Source: an uncultured Anaerolineae bacterium (GTDB lineage Bacteria > Chloroflexota > Anaerolineae > Anaerolineales > Villigracilaceae). From it: a stretch of 64,000 nucleotides of DNA. How positions within the stretch are numbered: the first letter of the stretch is position 1; every line of letters starts with the position of its first letter. Shown here one piece after another: positions 45,164 to 53,725 of the stretch. Position numbers and translations under genes: made by a program. The notes under the pieces were generated by a model, which was given only the letters and a program-made list of their open reading frames with translations, did not search any database and had not been told where the DNA came from. The stretch is from NCBI GenBank assembly GCA_903854805.1, contig CAINXK010000387.1, positions 13,025 through 77,024 of the forward strand. Direction: 5' to 3'.

Positions 45164-46084
45164 ATGTCGGATATTCTTGTTATTGGTTCGCTCAACGCTG
45201 ATCTGGTTGTACGCGTTCCCCGTTTCCCAGCTCAGGGAGAAACCATTAGCGGCGGTGATTTGGTAACCATACCGGGTGGCAAGGGAGCGAACCAGGCGGT
45301 AGCTTCCGCCAGGCTGGGGGCTGTTACAGTCATGTTGGGATGTGTTGGCCAGGATCAGTTTGGGAAGATGCTGCTTGATAATCTCGCCAGCTGCCAGGTG
45401 GATACCAGCAGCGTGGGGACAATTTCATCCGCCACGGGAACAGCAGTCATTATTGTTGATGAAAATGGCCAGAACAGTATCGTGCTTTCACCTGGTGCTA
45501 ATGGATTGGTTACAAACACTGACATAATCAACAATAACTCAAAGATGGTGGATGCCAGATTTGTCCTGCTGCAGCTTGAGATCCCACTCGATGTAGTCAC
45601 TTTCGCTGCTCAATCTGCCCGTAAAAATGGTGTGCGTGTAATTCTCAATCCGGCTCCGGCGCGGCCATTGCCAGCCGAGTTGTTAAAAAATATTGATTTT
45701 ATCGTGCCAAATGAATCTGAGCTCAGCCTGTTGTCTGGTCTGGATGTGCATGACCGCGATTCGGCCGAGATGGCTGCGCGCAGGTTGTTGCCGTTGGGAA
45801 ATTTTGGAGTGGTGGTAACCCTGGGCGATAAAGGCGCGTTGTATGTGGGCCACGATGAGACATTTCATGTGCCAGCCTTTTCCATTAAAGCGCTGGATAC
45901 AACCGCTGCCGGGGATGCTTTTATAGGTGGAATGGCTGCATCTTTAGCACAAGGCAAAGAACTGCGCGAGAGCATCCGGTATGCTTGTGCCTGTGGTGCT
46001 TTGGCTGCCACCAAATTTGGAGCACAGCCTTCTCTTCCAACCAGCGCAGAAGTTGAAAAATTCTTGGAAAACCAGGTAAGGTGA
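45164..46084 (+). CDS. rbsK: Ribokinase
   Basis: A 306-aa PfkB-family sugar kinase. The N-terminal GSLNADLVVRVPRFPAQGET and GGKGANQAVASARLG signatures are those of ribokinase. DTTAAGDAFIGGMAAS contains the anion hole and catalytic Asp. It phosphorylates ribose to ribose-5-phosphate. A strong GGAGGT overlaps the ppk end, and the next gene starts one base after the stop. The pairing with a nucleoside hydrolase implies salvage of ribose from nucleosides. Confidence 0.9.
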   Translation: MSDILVIGSLNADLVVRVPRFPAQGETISGGDLVTIPGGKGANQAVASARLGAVTVMLGCVGQDQFGKMLLDNLASCQVDTSSVGTISSATGTAVIIVDENGQNSIVLSPGANGLVTNTDIINNNSKMVDARFVLLQLEIPLDVVTFAAQSARKNGVRVILNPAPARPLPAELLKNIDFIVPNESELSLLSGLDVHDRDSAEMAARRLLPLGNFGVVVTLGDKGALYVGHDETFHVPAFSIKALDTTAAGDAFIGGMAASLAQGKELRESIRYACACGALAATKFGAQPSLPTSAEVEKFLENQVR

Positions 46085-46085
46085 C

Positions 46086-47039
46086 ATGGAAATCAAGCGC
46101 ATTCTGATTGATACTGATCCTGGGATTGACGATTCTCTGGCAATTCTGCTGGCCCTGGCTTCGCCTGAAGTTTCGTTGGAAGGTTTGAGTGTTGTGCATG
46201 GCAATTGTTCTGTCGATCAGGGTGTAACAAATGCCCTATCAGTATTAGAGCTTGCGAATGCCAGTCACATTCCGGTCTTGCGTGGCTGCGATCTTCCGCT
46301 TGTGCAGCCATCATTGTTGGCACCTGAAACACATGGCAATACTGGCCTGGGGTATGCAAAGCTTCCTGCTCCTCAAGCGATGCAGGCAGTGGGGCATGCG
46401 GTTGATTTCCTGATCGAGAAAATTCTCGCGGCTCCAGGGGAATATACGCTTGTGGCGATTGGTCCGTTGACTAACCTGGCCATGGCGATGCGCAAGGAAC
46501 CAAAAATCATCCCGGCCATCAAAGAAATTGTAAGCATGGGGGCAGCTATTCGCCACCAGGGAAATACCACTCCTCTGGCTGAGTTTAATGTTTATGTCGA
46601 TCCGCATGCTGCCCATATTGTTTACCATTCTGGCGTGCCGCTCACGCTTGTGCCGTTGGATGTGACCTACCAGTGCATTCTGTCTCCGGCAGATGTGAAT
46701 CGTCTTCTGAAGCTTGATTCAGCCATCGCGCATTTTATTGCGGATATGACACGTTTTTACATGGAATTCCACGATGAATACCAACAAATATCAGGTTGTG
46801 TCATCAATGACCCCCTGGCTTTGGCTTTAACCTTTGCACCGGAATTATGCGATTATGAGCAGCATTTTGTGGATGTGGATATTCAGGGTGGAGTATCGAT
46901 GGGAAAAACATTTGCAGATTTTTACAAGATGACCGGGAAGCCAACCAATATGCGGGTGGCACTTGGGGTCAGGGGACGGGATTTTATCGACTTATTTTTA
47001 GGGCGCATGGAGAATTTAAGCAGATCTCTGCAACAATGA
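46086..47039 (+). CDS. Inosine-uridine-preferring nucleoside hydrolase
   Basis: A 317-aa nucleoside hydrolase cleaving ribonucleosides to base and ribose. The calcium-site motif ILIDTDPGIDDSLAI is at residues 6-20; further site residues are in VHGNCSVDQ, AIGPLTNLAMAM and EFNVYVDPHAA. It has no signal peptide, so it acts in the cytoplasm. The gene starts one base after rbsK stop, completing a ppk-rbsK-hydrolase operon. Preference for purine or pyrimidine nucleosides cannot be read from the sequence. Confidence 0.93.
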   Translation: MEIKRILIDTDPGIDDSLAILLALASPEVSLEGLSVVHGNCSVDQGVTNALSVLELANASHIPVLRGCDLPLVQPSLLAPETHGNTGLGYAKLPAPQAMQAVGHAVDFLIEKILAAPGEYTLVAIGPLTNLAMAMRKEPKIIPAIKEIVSMGAAIRHQGNTTPLAEFNVYVDPHAAHIVYHSGVPLTLVPLDVTYQCILSPADVNRLLKLDSAIAHFIADMTRFYMEFHDEYQQISGCVINDPLALALTFAPELCDYEQHFVDVDIQGGVSMGKTFADFYKMTGKPTNMRVALGVRGRDFIDLFLGRMENLSRSLQQ

Positions 47040-47362
47040 GTGTGTCTAATTTAAGATAACGTATCTATTCACCGGCATCCAGGTTCAGATATTAATCATT
47101 ACAAGGATTGTCAGTGAATGTACGCTGATCGATGGGCTTCCAGTCACCATCTGCCGGGCAAACCTTGATGAAGACAGGCAGCGGTCCGCATAGCAAAATC
47201 AGCCCGGCGATCTCCTACAGGTCTATTTGGATTCGCTTGGGAATGTATTGGTTGGTGTGTTTTCTTCATTGTTATGGGTGCCGTCATCGCGGGAACTTCT
47301 ATCCCTGTCTTTCTTTAATACGGCATTACAGCCAGCGGCTTTTCATCTAAGATCGCTATTAG
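47040..47362. other. Intergenic region after the nucleoside hydrolase
   Basis: Several short open frames cross one another here, none with a ribosome-binding site or recognised motif. It may contain the decayed 5' part of the DUF3052-like gene that follows, but no homology was seen. Confidence 0.35.
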
Positions 47363-47851
47363 ATGATGACCGGAAATGGTGTGGTTGCAGTGGTTCTTGG
47401 TACCAATTTCCTGGTTGAGCCGATCGATAAAATTCAACCGTTTTGCTGGCATTCGCGATTGAATAGGGCTTTCCCAGCGCTTTGTAACCCGCTTTCCGAG
47501 AATGCTCAAGTGGAAAAGGGCCAGAATCAGACCCAGTTGGTTATTGTAGTTTTCGCAATTGACCAAGCTCAGAATGGTCAGTATGATTGCATCCAGGTCT
47601 TTGTGAAAAACAAAGCTGAGATTGATGCTCTGTTTCCAGCGCTTGTAGCTGCACTAAAACCTGAATCCTTGCTCTGGATTTCGTATCCGAAGCGTACTTC
47701 CGGGATACAAACTGATCTGTCTCGAGATACTGGCTGGGATTCAATGAGAGGGCTGAAGTGGATCAACCTGGTTTCCGTCAATACTACCTGGTCGGCATTC
47801 TCGTTGCGACTGCCCAAACCTGGCGAAGATTTGCGGGTACGTGGTTCGTAA
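47363..47851 (+). pseudogene. DUF3052-like gene, probably N-terminally decayed
   Basis: The last ~95 codons (from about 47565) match the C-terminal part of DUF3052-type proteins: QVFVKNKAEIDALFPALVAA, then LLWISYPKRTSGIQTDLSRD, then SVNTTWSAFSLRL. The first ~65 codons of the open frame do not look like the family's N-terminus and no ribosome-binding site supports any start. So the gene is probably a fragment or carries a frameshift upstream, though an intact divergent protein cannot be excluded. Function of the family is unknown. Nothing else of note lies from 47852 to 47927. Confidence 0.5.
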
Positions 47852-47927
47852 ATACCGTAAATAGTGTGTACGACACGCACATCCCTATAAAAAGACCACC
47901 AACGAGCAAAGTCCAATAATAAAATAT

Positions 47928-47960
47928 AAAACTCCCGAAGCGACGAGGCTTCGGGAGTTT
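47928..47960 (-). terminator. Terminator after the HAAS gene
   Basis: A perfect 13-bp stem (AAACTCCCGAAGC and complement) with 6-base loop, followed on the minus strand by TTTTATATTTTATT, 10 bases after the HAAS stop codon. Confidence 0.88.
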
Positions 47961-47969
47961 CCATCCTGA

Positions 47970-48998
47970 TTATTTGATTGTGGTGGGAATGACCTGCCTG
48001 GATTTGATCAACAGCCTATAGATTTTATTGATGAGCTCAATACTTTCGACGACGAGGATCACCACCAGCACGATGGTTGGAATTAGGTTGAATATTTTGG
48101 CCAGAGTGGCAGCTGCTTGGGCATCCTGGAATACCGAGTTCAGTGTGTCAACGCTCAGGTGGACGAGAGCCGGGCCTTTCAGCAAGATATAGGCAGTGAT
48201 GATGCTCAGCAGAGTCAGGATATCTTCCATCCAGTGGGAGATAGATGTCCAGCGTCTTTGGCGGAGCAGGATTACATTTAGCAGGATTTGCAAAACCCAC
48301 AACGCATCAATCCAGGGTAAGTATGTAAAGAAAGCTTCAGTCAGAGCGGGGACAAAAACCCAGTGGTCACTGCTGAGAAAGCCAATGCCAATTACCTGGG
48401 GATAGAGATTGAAGATCAGCAAGGCCGCCACGGTCATCACAATCGCCCAAACTGGAGACCAGATATTCACGTCGTCGGGCTCCGGTTCTTTTTCGAGAAT
48501 GGCTGGATCCCAACCCTTTTCTTCATTTTCATTGTCAAACTCTGATGCAGGCAGCGCCCATTGCAAGATTGCGAAGATGACCACAATGTTGCCAAAGGCA
48601 GAAATGATTGCGCCCGCGTATTCGAGTAGTGTTTTACCAAGTATCGTGAAAAATGTATTTACAGTTAGCACGCTCGTCCCGAAGCGAATGCCAAGGCCCA
48701 CGACCGCCAGACCGGTCAACACGCTGAATACTATTTTGAGCACCAGACTGAAAACTGGGAAAAGCCGGGGACCGATCAGATAGCGTTCGGGCAAATAAGA
48801 CGCGGCTACCTGGTCGGGTGCACCATAATCCTTCAGCACTTCTCTGACAATATTGTCATCCACTGGTTGACCGGCTGCCTGGGCGCGATCTTCGATCATA
48901 TCTTCCAGGGTAGAGCGAATCTCTGTCTGGAGATCTGCACGGGTTTTACCTGGCAGGTGTTTCCCAATTTCTTCGATATACCGTTCAATGAGTTTCAT
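47970..48998 (-). CDS. HAAS-domain membrane protein
   Basis: A 342-aa protein whose N-terminal ~70 residues (MKLIERYIEEIGKHLPGKTRADLQTEIRSTLEDMIED) form a HAAS/DUF1700-like signalling helix bundle. At least six hydrophobic helices follow from residue ~80. HAAS proteins are usually paired with PadR regulators, as here: padR ends 12 bases upstream. The ligand or signal is unknown. AAAGGAC lies upstream of the ATG. A strong terminator follows. Confidence 0.8.
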   Translation of the reverse strand: MKLIERYIEEIGKHLPGKTRADLQTEIRSTLEDMIEDRAQAAGQPVDDNIVREVLKDYGAPDQVAASYLPERYLIGPRLFPVFSLVLKIVFSVLTGLAVVGLGIRFGTSVLTVNTFFTILGKTLLEYAGAIISAFGNIVVIFAILQWALPASEFDNENEEKGWDPAILEKEPEPDDVNIWSPVWAIVMTVAALLIFNLYPQVIGIGFLSSDHWVFVPALTEAFFTYLPWIDALWVLQILLNVILLRQRRWTSISHWMEDILTLLSIITAYILLKGPALVHLSVDTLNSVFQDAQAAATLAKIFNLIPTIVLVVILVVESIELINKIYRLLIKSRQVIPTTIK

Positions 48999-49010
48999 GA
49001 TTTTTGTCCT

Positions 49011-49340
49011 TTATCTTTTTGTCATATTTTGCATCATGGTTACGATACTGTTCCATTCGTGCTCGATTTTTGGCAGTATTTTTTTACCTTCCGGGCTGAT
49101 GATGTAGTAGCGGCGTGGTCGCGCTTCCTCCAGCCGCCAAACAGATTGGAGCAGGCCCTGATTTTCGAGCCGCCTCAGTAAAGGATAAAGTGTCCCCTGG
49201 TCAAGCTCCAGTCCCTGGTCAGCGAGCAGTTTTAGCAGTGAGTATCCGTACTGCTCTTCATCCAGTTTGCTTAACACAGCGAGGACGATCACGCCGCGGC
49301 GCAGATCCAATGTTATGTTTTGTAATAAATCATTTTCCAT
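49011..49340 (-). CDS. PadR-family transcriptional regulator
   Basis: A 109-aa winged-helix repressor. Motifs: VIVLAVLSKLDEEQYGYSLL (helix 1-2), LDQGTLYPLLRRLENQGLL (recognition helix), RPRRYYIISPEGKKIL (wing). It is the short PadR-s2 type. It probably represses its own PadR-HAAS operon through an operator lying between the -35 and -10 elements (49365-49385). ATG has AAAGGT 8 bases upstream. Confidence 0.93.
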   Translation of the reverse strand: MENDLLQNITLDLRRGVIVLAVLSKLDEEQYGYSLLKLLADQGLELDQGTLYPLLRRLENQGLLQSVWRLEEARPRRYYIISPEGKKILPKIEHEWNSIVTMMQNMTKR

Positions 49341-49361
49341 AGTCAGCTACCTTTCAATTAC

Positions 49362-49390
49362 ATTATACTGTATTGTGCACAGTATTACAA
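49362..49390 (-). promoter_or_regulatory. PadR promoter with internal operator
   Basis: On the minus strand TTGTAA (49385-49390) and TATAAT (49362-49367) are separated by 17 bases. A 7-bp inverted repeat ATACTGT/ACAGTAT (49365-49371, 49379-49385) fills the spacer, so a dimer bound there would block polymerase. The rest of the 49391-49665 spacer is AT-rich with no recognised element. Confidence 0.75.
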
Positions 49391-49665
49391 TATCATTAGT
49401 ATTATATTATATGTATCAAGTTGCAGATTTTATTATTTTTTCTAATAACAGGCTGTTTTTATGAATTCAGATGCGCATGGTAGCAGTTCCGAGACTCAAA
49501 TTTGTGGCCCGATAATTAGTCAGTCTCCGGTGTAATGCTATCCTGGGTGAACCGTTTTTTTTTGTCCAGAGCATTTATGGTAAAATAGCCCAGTTAATTA
49601 AGGGACGCACGGGGAGCATGAGCCTTTATATATATTTTTAATACATACAAAGGGAGAAAAACTAT

Positions 49666-51321
49666 ATGCCCAGGCGTAGTTTGGCCAGACTCTATCGAGA
49701 TGAGTTTGGCGGTTATTCGTATTCAAAATTCCAACAAGATCTATTGGCTGGTCTAACCGTAGCTGCCGTTGCCTTACCTCTGGCACTGGCTTTTGGTGTT
49801 GCTTCGGGTGCGTCTGCCGCTGCTGGTTTGGTAACGGCCATTTTGGCCGGGATCGTTATTGGTGCTCTTTCAGGGGCGCCATATCAAATTTCTGGCCCGA
49901 CTGGTGCGATGAGTGCTGTGTTAATTGTGCTCGTGCAACGTTACGGGTTGGAGGGGATCTGGGTGGCCGGGCTAATTTCCGGCATTTTTCTCCTGATCAT
50001 TGGCCTGCTAAAGCTTGGACGTTTTATTGCTTTCATTCCATCTGCGGTGATCACAGGTTTTACTTCTGGCATTGCTTTGATCATATTTATCGGACAGATT
50101 GATAATTTCCTGGGGGTTAAGACTCCTGCGAAAGATGCGGCCTTGTTTAAGCTGATTGGTTACCTGCAGGCCGGCTATACGCCCGACTGGCATGCCGTCG
50201 TTTTGGCGCTGATTGTCATTTTGACCATGGTCTTTTGGCCCAAAAAACTGAATGCACGCTTTCCAGCTTCTTTGCTTGGCATCATGCTTGCGACAGCCTT
50301 GAATGTGATATTGAGCTGGCCTGTTAAAGAAATTGGCGCAATTCCACAGACCCTATTATTGGCAGAGCGCTTTAACCCACTGACATTTGATTGGACCAGT
50401 CTCCCCGTATTTATCGCTCCGGCGTTAACGATTACTGCGCTCAGTGCGATAGAATCACTTTTGTGCGGGGCAGTGGCCTCCAATATGACCGGGGTCCGCC
50501 TGCAGGCCAATCAGGAATTGGTGGGACAGGGTATCGGTAATATCCTGATTCCTTTTTTTGGCGGTGTTCCTGCTACAGCTGCCATTGCGCGCTCAAGTGT
50601 GGGTATAAAATCTGGTGGCCAAACACGGCTTGTCAGTATTATTCACGCAGTTGGTTTGTTGCTTTCCATGTTTCTGCTTGCTCCGGTAATGGCGCGGATA
50701 CCCCTGGCTGCCCTGGCAGGGGTGTTGATGGTTACCGCTGTGCGCATGAACGAGTGGCATGCCATCCGATTCATGTTTGGGAAAGTCTTCAAGACAGATA
50801 TTGCTGCATTTTTGGTGACGATGTTGGCAACGATTACGCTTGATCTTACCCAGGCCATTTTGATCGGTTCGTTGATGGCCGGGGCAGTCTTCCTGAATAA
50901 AATTGCCAGCATTGAAATCGATGTGCAAGATGTTGACCCAGAAAAGTTAAAAGCCAGGGGTATTGAAACTGCTGGAAATTGCCGGCATGTGCGCGTGGCA
51001 TTTCTAACCGGGCCACTCTTTTTTGCTGCTAGCGGCCAGTTCAATGAAGCTTTCTCCAATCTCGGCCAAACCCATGCGCTTATCCTGTCGATGCGGGGTG
51101 TGCCCCTGATCGATACATCGGGGCTTGAGGCCATCCGCCATTTGCATGAACGTTTGCATAAACAGGGTGGCACACTCATGTTTGCCGGTGTGCACGATAA
51201 TGCGCGCGCAATACTTGACCGGGGTGGTCTGACGGAACAGATTGGTACGCAGAATTTCTTCTGGTCTTCGGACCAGGCGATTGTCGAAGCCGAAAAACGC
51301 GGCTGCAAATTTTGTGAATAA
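49666..51321 (+). CDS. SulP-family anion transporter with STAS domain
   Basis: A 551-aa membrane transporter of the SLC26/SulP family. The transmembrane core (~25-410) begins with DLLAGLTVAAVALPLALAFGVASGA and includes ISGPTGAMSAVLIVL and GGVPATAAIARSSV. The cytoplasmic STAS domain (~430-545) has LILSMRGVPLIDTSGLEAIRHL. Substrates of bacterial members include sulfate, bicarbonate and dicarboxylates; the sequence does not decide which. AAAGGGAG lies before the ATG. A 212-bp mobile element begins 12 bases after the stop codon. Confidence 0.92.
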   Translation: MPRRSLARLYRDEFGGYSYSKFQQDLLAGLTVAAVALPLALAFGVASGASAAAGLVTAILAGIVIGALSGAPYQISGPTGAMSAVLIVLVQRYGLEGIWVAGLISGIFLLIIGLLKLGRFIAFIPSAVITGFTSGIALIIFIGQIDNFLGVKTPAKDAALFKLIGYLQAGYTPDWHAVVLALIVILTMVFWPKKLNARFPASLLGIMLATALNVILSWPVKEIGAIPQTLLLAERFNPLTFDWTSLPVFIAPALTITALSAIESLLCGAVASNMTGVRLQANQELVGQGIGNILIPFFGGVPATAAIARSSVGIKSGGQTRLVSIIHAVGLLLSMFLLAPVMARIPLAALAGVLMVTAVRMNEWHAIRFMFGKVFKTDIAAFLVTMLATITLDLTQAILIGSLMAGAVFLNKIASIEIDVQDVDPEKLKARGIETAGNCRHVRVAFLTGPLFFAASGQFNEAFSNLGQTHALILSMRGVPLIDTSGLEAIRHLHERLHKQGGTLMFAGVHDNARAILDRGGLTEQIGTQNFFWSSDQAIVEAEKRGCKFCE

Positions 51322-51325
51322 ATGT

Positions 51326-51553
51326 CGAGTCACGTATTTACTCTCGGGGTGCCAGTTTTAGGCGATAACCCATCCCCTGTCCCCTTCCCAAAAACGGGAA
51401 GAGGGTGAAAGAGCCTTTTTTGTGGAGTGTTTGCGCCTGTTCTTGGCGCAAACACTCCACTTGCGGGGCAAACCATCGACTTTTAATCGCCCGAGCAGCA
51501 GAACCAGGATGGTTATGCCAAAATGAAGACATCGGGAGTAAATACCGAGTCAC
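51326..51553. mobile_element. 212-bp MITE-like element with 8-bp target duplications
   Basis: An 8-bp direct repeat CGAGTCAC (51326-51333, 51546-51553) flanks 10-bp perfect terminal inverted repeats GTATTTACTC (51334-51343) and GAGTAAATAC (51536-51545). The 212-bp interior encodes no plausible protein. It contains an imperfect CCCTTCCC/GGGAAGAGGG hairpin, a perfect 16-bp hairpin (51422-51437, 51445-51460), then TTGCGGGGCAAACCATC and ATGGTTATG. This architecture is that of a miniature transposable element moved by a transposase elsewhere. The second half is shared with the repeat at 36109. Confidence 0.75.
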
Positions 51554-51690
51554 ACTACCGGGCCAGGTTTTGTAGTGTGCGTTAGTCTTATTGCTAAAAT
51601 AACATCAACGACATTTTTCAGTGAATGTAGACTTTCACAACCGACCGGGAATTGGAAAGCGGGTGGTTTGTTCTGGCGGCATGCGGATAA

Positions 51691-51719
51691 TTGACATTCA
51701 CTCTTCACTAGACTAAACT
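51691..51719 (+). promoter_or_regulatory. Promoter of the alpha-oxoamine synthase gene
   Basis: A perfect -35 TTGACA (51691-51696) and -10 TAAACT (51714-51719) are spaced by 17 bases, 35 bases before the ATG. Confidence 0.75.
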
Positions 51720-51753
51720 TGCCAGACTATTATGCAATCCCAAGGAGTTGGTC

Positions 51754-52962
51754 ATGGATTTTAACAATGACGATGGAATTACCCGCAGGATGGCGCTTCT
51801 GGGTCAGCGCGTAAAAGCAATGCGTGATCATGATTTTTATTTTTATAATCAGCCCGTCGAGGAAGTGCTGGGTGGCTCAAAGGTGATTGTAAATGGCCGT
51901 GAAATGGGAATGTATTCTTCTTATAGTTATCTGGGATTAGTGGGGCATCCACGTATCAATGCTGCGGCCAAAGCTGCAGTAGATAAGTTTGGCACAGGCA
52001 CACATGGTGTGCGTACCCTGGCGGGTTCGCTTACTTTGCACCGTGAGCTGGAAGAAACAATAGCAGATTTTAAACATGCCGAAGATGCGATCACATATAC
52101 TTCTGGTTATGTTACCAATCTGACTGTGATTTCCACTTTATTGGGGCGTGGTGATTTTGTTATTTCTGACAAGCTCAACCATGCATCCATCGTGGATGGC
52201 TGCATGATGTCGGGCGCGGAATTTCGGCGGTTTAAGCATAATGATATGCAGGACCTTGAAAAACGACTTCAGCAGGTGCCAGAAGGCGCGACCAGATTGG
52301 TCATTACCGATGCCGTCTTCAGCATGGATGGCGATGTCATTGATTTGCCCCGGGTTGTGGAAATCTGCCGAAAATATGGCGCTTATCTGATGATGGATGA
52401 GGCTCATTCTGTGGGTGTGCTTGGTAAAACAGGCCGAGGTATCGAAGAGCATTTCGATATGTGGGGCAGTGTAGACATTAAAATGGGCACGCTCTCCAAA
52501 ACCATTCCATCAGTGGGTGGGTATATAGCGGGCAGAAAAGACCTGATCGATTTTCTGCGCCATGGCTCTCGCGCTTATATTTTCTCGGCGGCCTTACCTC
52601 CAGCCCAGGCCGCAGCTGCCAATGAAGCCTTCAAGGTGATCCTTGACGAACCCTGGCGAATCGAAAAGCTGAATGCCAATACCCACCAGTTTATCAATGG
52701 TCTTAAGGGGTTGGGCTTCGATACCATGTTGACCACAACTGCTATTGTGCCAGTATTATGTGGTACGGATGAACGCGCATATGCGCTTACCCAGGCCGCT
52801 CAACGCAATGATGTTTTTGTGTTACCAGTTGTTTCACCGGCTGTTCCGGAGGGCTTAGCCCGACTGAGAGCCACCGTGCTGGCGTCGCACGAATCCGCGG
52901 AGATTCAGCGTGCCATGGATATTATTGGCAAGGCTGGTAAAGAGATTGGAATTATTTCCTAA
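51754..52962 (+). CDS. Alpha-oxoamine synthase (BioF/KBL/SPT-like)
   Basis: A 402-aa PLP-dependent fold-type I enzyme condensing an amino acid with an acyl-CoA. Key motifs: SYSYLGLVGHPRI, DEAHSVGVLG (215-224), and the PLP-binding Lys249 in GTLSKTIPSVGGYIAG. The N-terminal part and spacing fit the family that includes 8-amino-7-oxononanoate synthase, glycine C-acetyltransferase and serine palmitoyltransferase; the sequence alone does not decide between them. No bio or tdh gene is adjacent, so biotin or threonine roles lack context support. ATG has AAGGAG six bases upstream; the upstream TTG at 51748 is less likely. Confidence 0.9.
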   Translation: MDFNNDDGITRRMALLGQRVKAMRDHDFYFYNQPVEEVLGGSKVIVNGREMGMYSSYSYLGLVGHPRINAAAKAAVDKFGTGTHGVRTLAGSLTLHRELEETIADFKHAEDAITYTSGYVTNLTVISTLLGRGDFVISDKLNHASIVDGCMMSGAEFRRFKHNDMQDLEKRLQQVPEGATRLVITDAVFSMDGDVIDLPRVVEICRKYGAYLMMDEAHSVGVLGKTGRGIEEHFDMWGSVDIKMGTLSKTIPSVGGYIAGRKDLIDFLRHGSRAYIFSAALPPAQAAAANEAFKVILDEPWRIEKLNANTHQFINGLKGLGFDTMLTTTAIVPVLCGTDERAYALTQAAQRNDVFVLPVVSPAVPEGLARLRATVLASHESAEIQRAMDIIGKAGKEIGIIS

Positions 52963-53024
52963 AATTTGAGCAGGTGGTTCCTTGTGCAGTACCATTATTT
53001 TTGCTTCAAGTGGCAATGAATTGA

Positions 53025-53059
53025 AAATGGCGTCAGCAATAAGAATGCTGGCGCCATTT
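53025..53059 (+). terminator. Hairpin after the alpha-oxoamine synthase gene
   Basis: A 14-bp stem AAATGGCGTCAGCA/TGCTGGCGCCATTT (one G-T pair) with a 7-base loop, 62 bases after the stop codon, followed by GATTTAAATTT. Confidence 0.6.
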
Positions 53060-53185
53060 GATTTAAATTTAAACAAGGATCAGTTGGATTTAAAGCATGC
53101 GAGCGGGCAGATGGGTTTTTTGCGGTTTTGCATACCGAAGCCTGAAAAGTTTCGACCTGAGAAGAAGGGTTATCCTTTTTTTTGA

Positions 53186-53677
53186 CTATTGAAGCATAAA
53201 CTTGGTTGGGTTTTCAAAAAAGACCGTCCAGGCTAGTACGATGGTTGGAGTAAAAACATATAAACCGCCATCATCCCATTGTTCTGGCTTGGGCGCATAC
53301 CCAAATTTCTCGTATTTATGGCAAAACGCGCTGGAAAGCTGTTTTGCCAGTTCGGGGGTTGGTTTTTCGGCCGGGCAGCTCAGGCCTTCGGCGATCAAAG
53401 CTTCATCACCGCTTTCAAGATGTACAGAAACATGAGGATTTTTCAGGATGTTTCTGGCATGCCGGGTTTCGGGGCTGCCATCATAAAATAATTTCCCATC
53501 CCAAAAAACACCCCAACGGGGCACGGAGTGTGGGCGACTATCTGGTCGCACAGAACAAAGCCAGTAATTTTTGGATTCTGTCAGGCGCTGGACAACATAA
53601 TCCCAGCTTAAGCTGGAGATTGGATTGTCCACATACCCTTTGGGAAACTGTGGACGAGTTATTATGATCTCAGTCAC
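53186..53677 (-). CDS. Pyridoxamine 5'-phosphate oxidase-family flavin protein
   Basis: A 163-aa split-barrel flavin-binding protein. WLCSVRPDSRPHSVPRWGVFWDGKLFYDG and TRHARNILKNPHVSVHLE are the FMN- or F420-binding barrel strands of the PNPOx-like superfamily. Proteins of this general type are FMN or F420-dependent reductases or stress proteins; true PdxH function is unlikely at this length. Start is GTG at 53677 with AAGGA six bases upstream. Convergent with the alpha-oxoamine synthase gene. Confidence 0.82.
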   Translation of the reverse strand: MTEIIITRPQFPKGYVDNPISSLSWDYVVQRLTESKNYWLCSVRPDSRPHSVPRWGVFWDGKLFYDGSPETRHARNILKNPHVSVHLESGDEALIAEGLSCPAEKPTPELAKQLSSAFCHKYEKFGYAPKPEQWDDGGLYVFTPTIVLAWTVFFENPTKFMLQ

Positions 53678-53725
53678 GAAACATCCTTTTGCTGGAAAGC
53701 AAATGGCCGCGATTGATTCTCAGGC

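Noticed and set aside
47315..47566. 83-aa minus-strand frame in the region after the nucleoside hydrolase
   Set aside because: No start signal or recognisable motif, and it overlaps the better supported DUF3052-like frame.
51338..51553. 71-aa antisense frame across the repeat region after SulP
   Set aside because: It lies wholly within the MITE-like element, has no ribosome-binding site and reads through hairpin arms.
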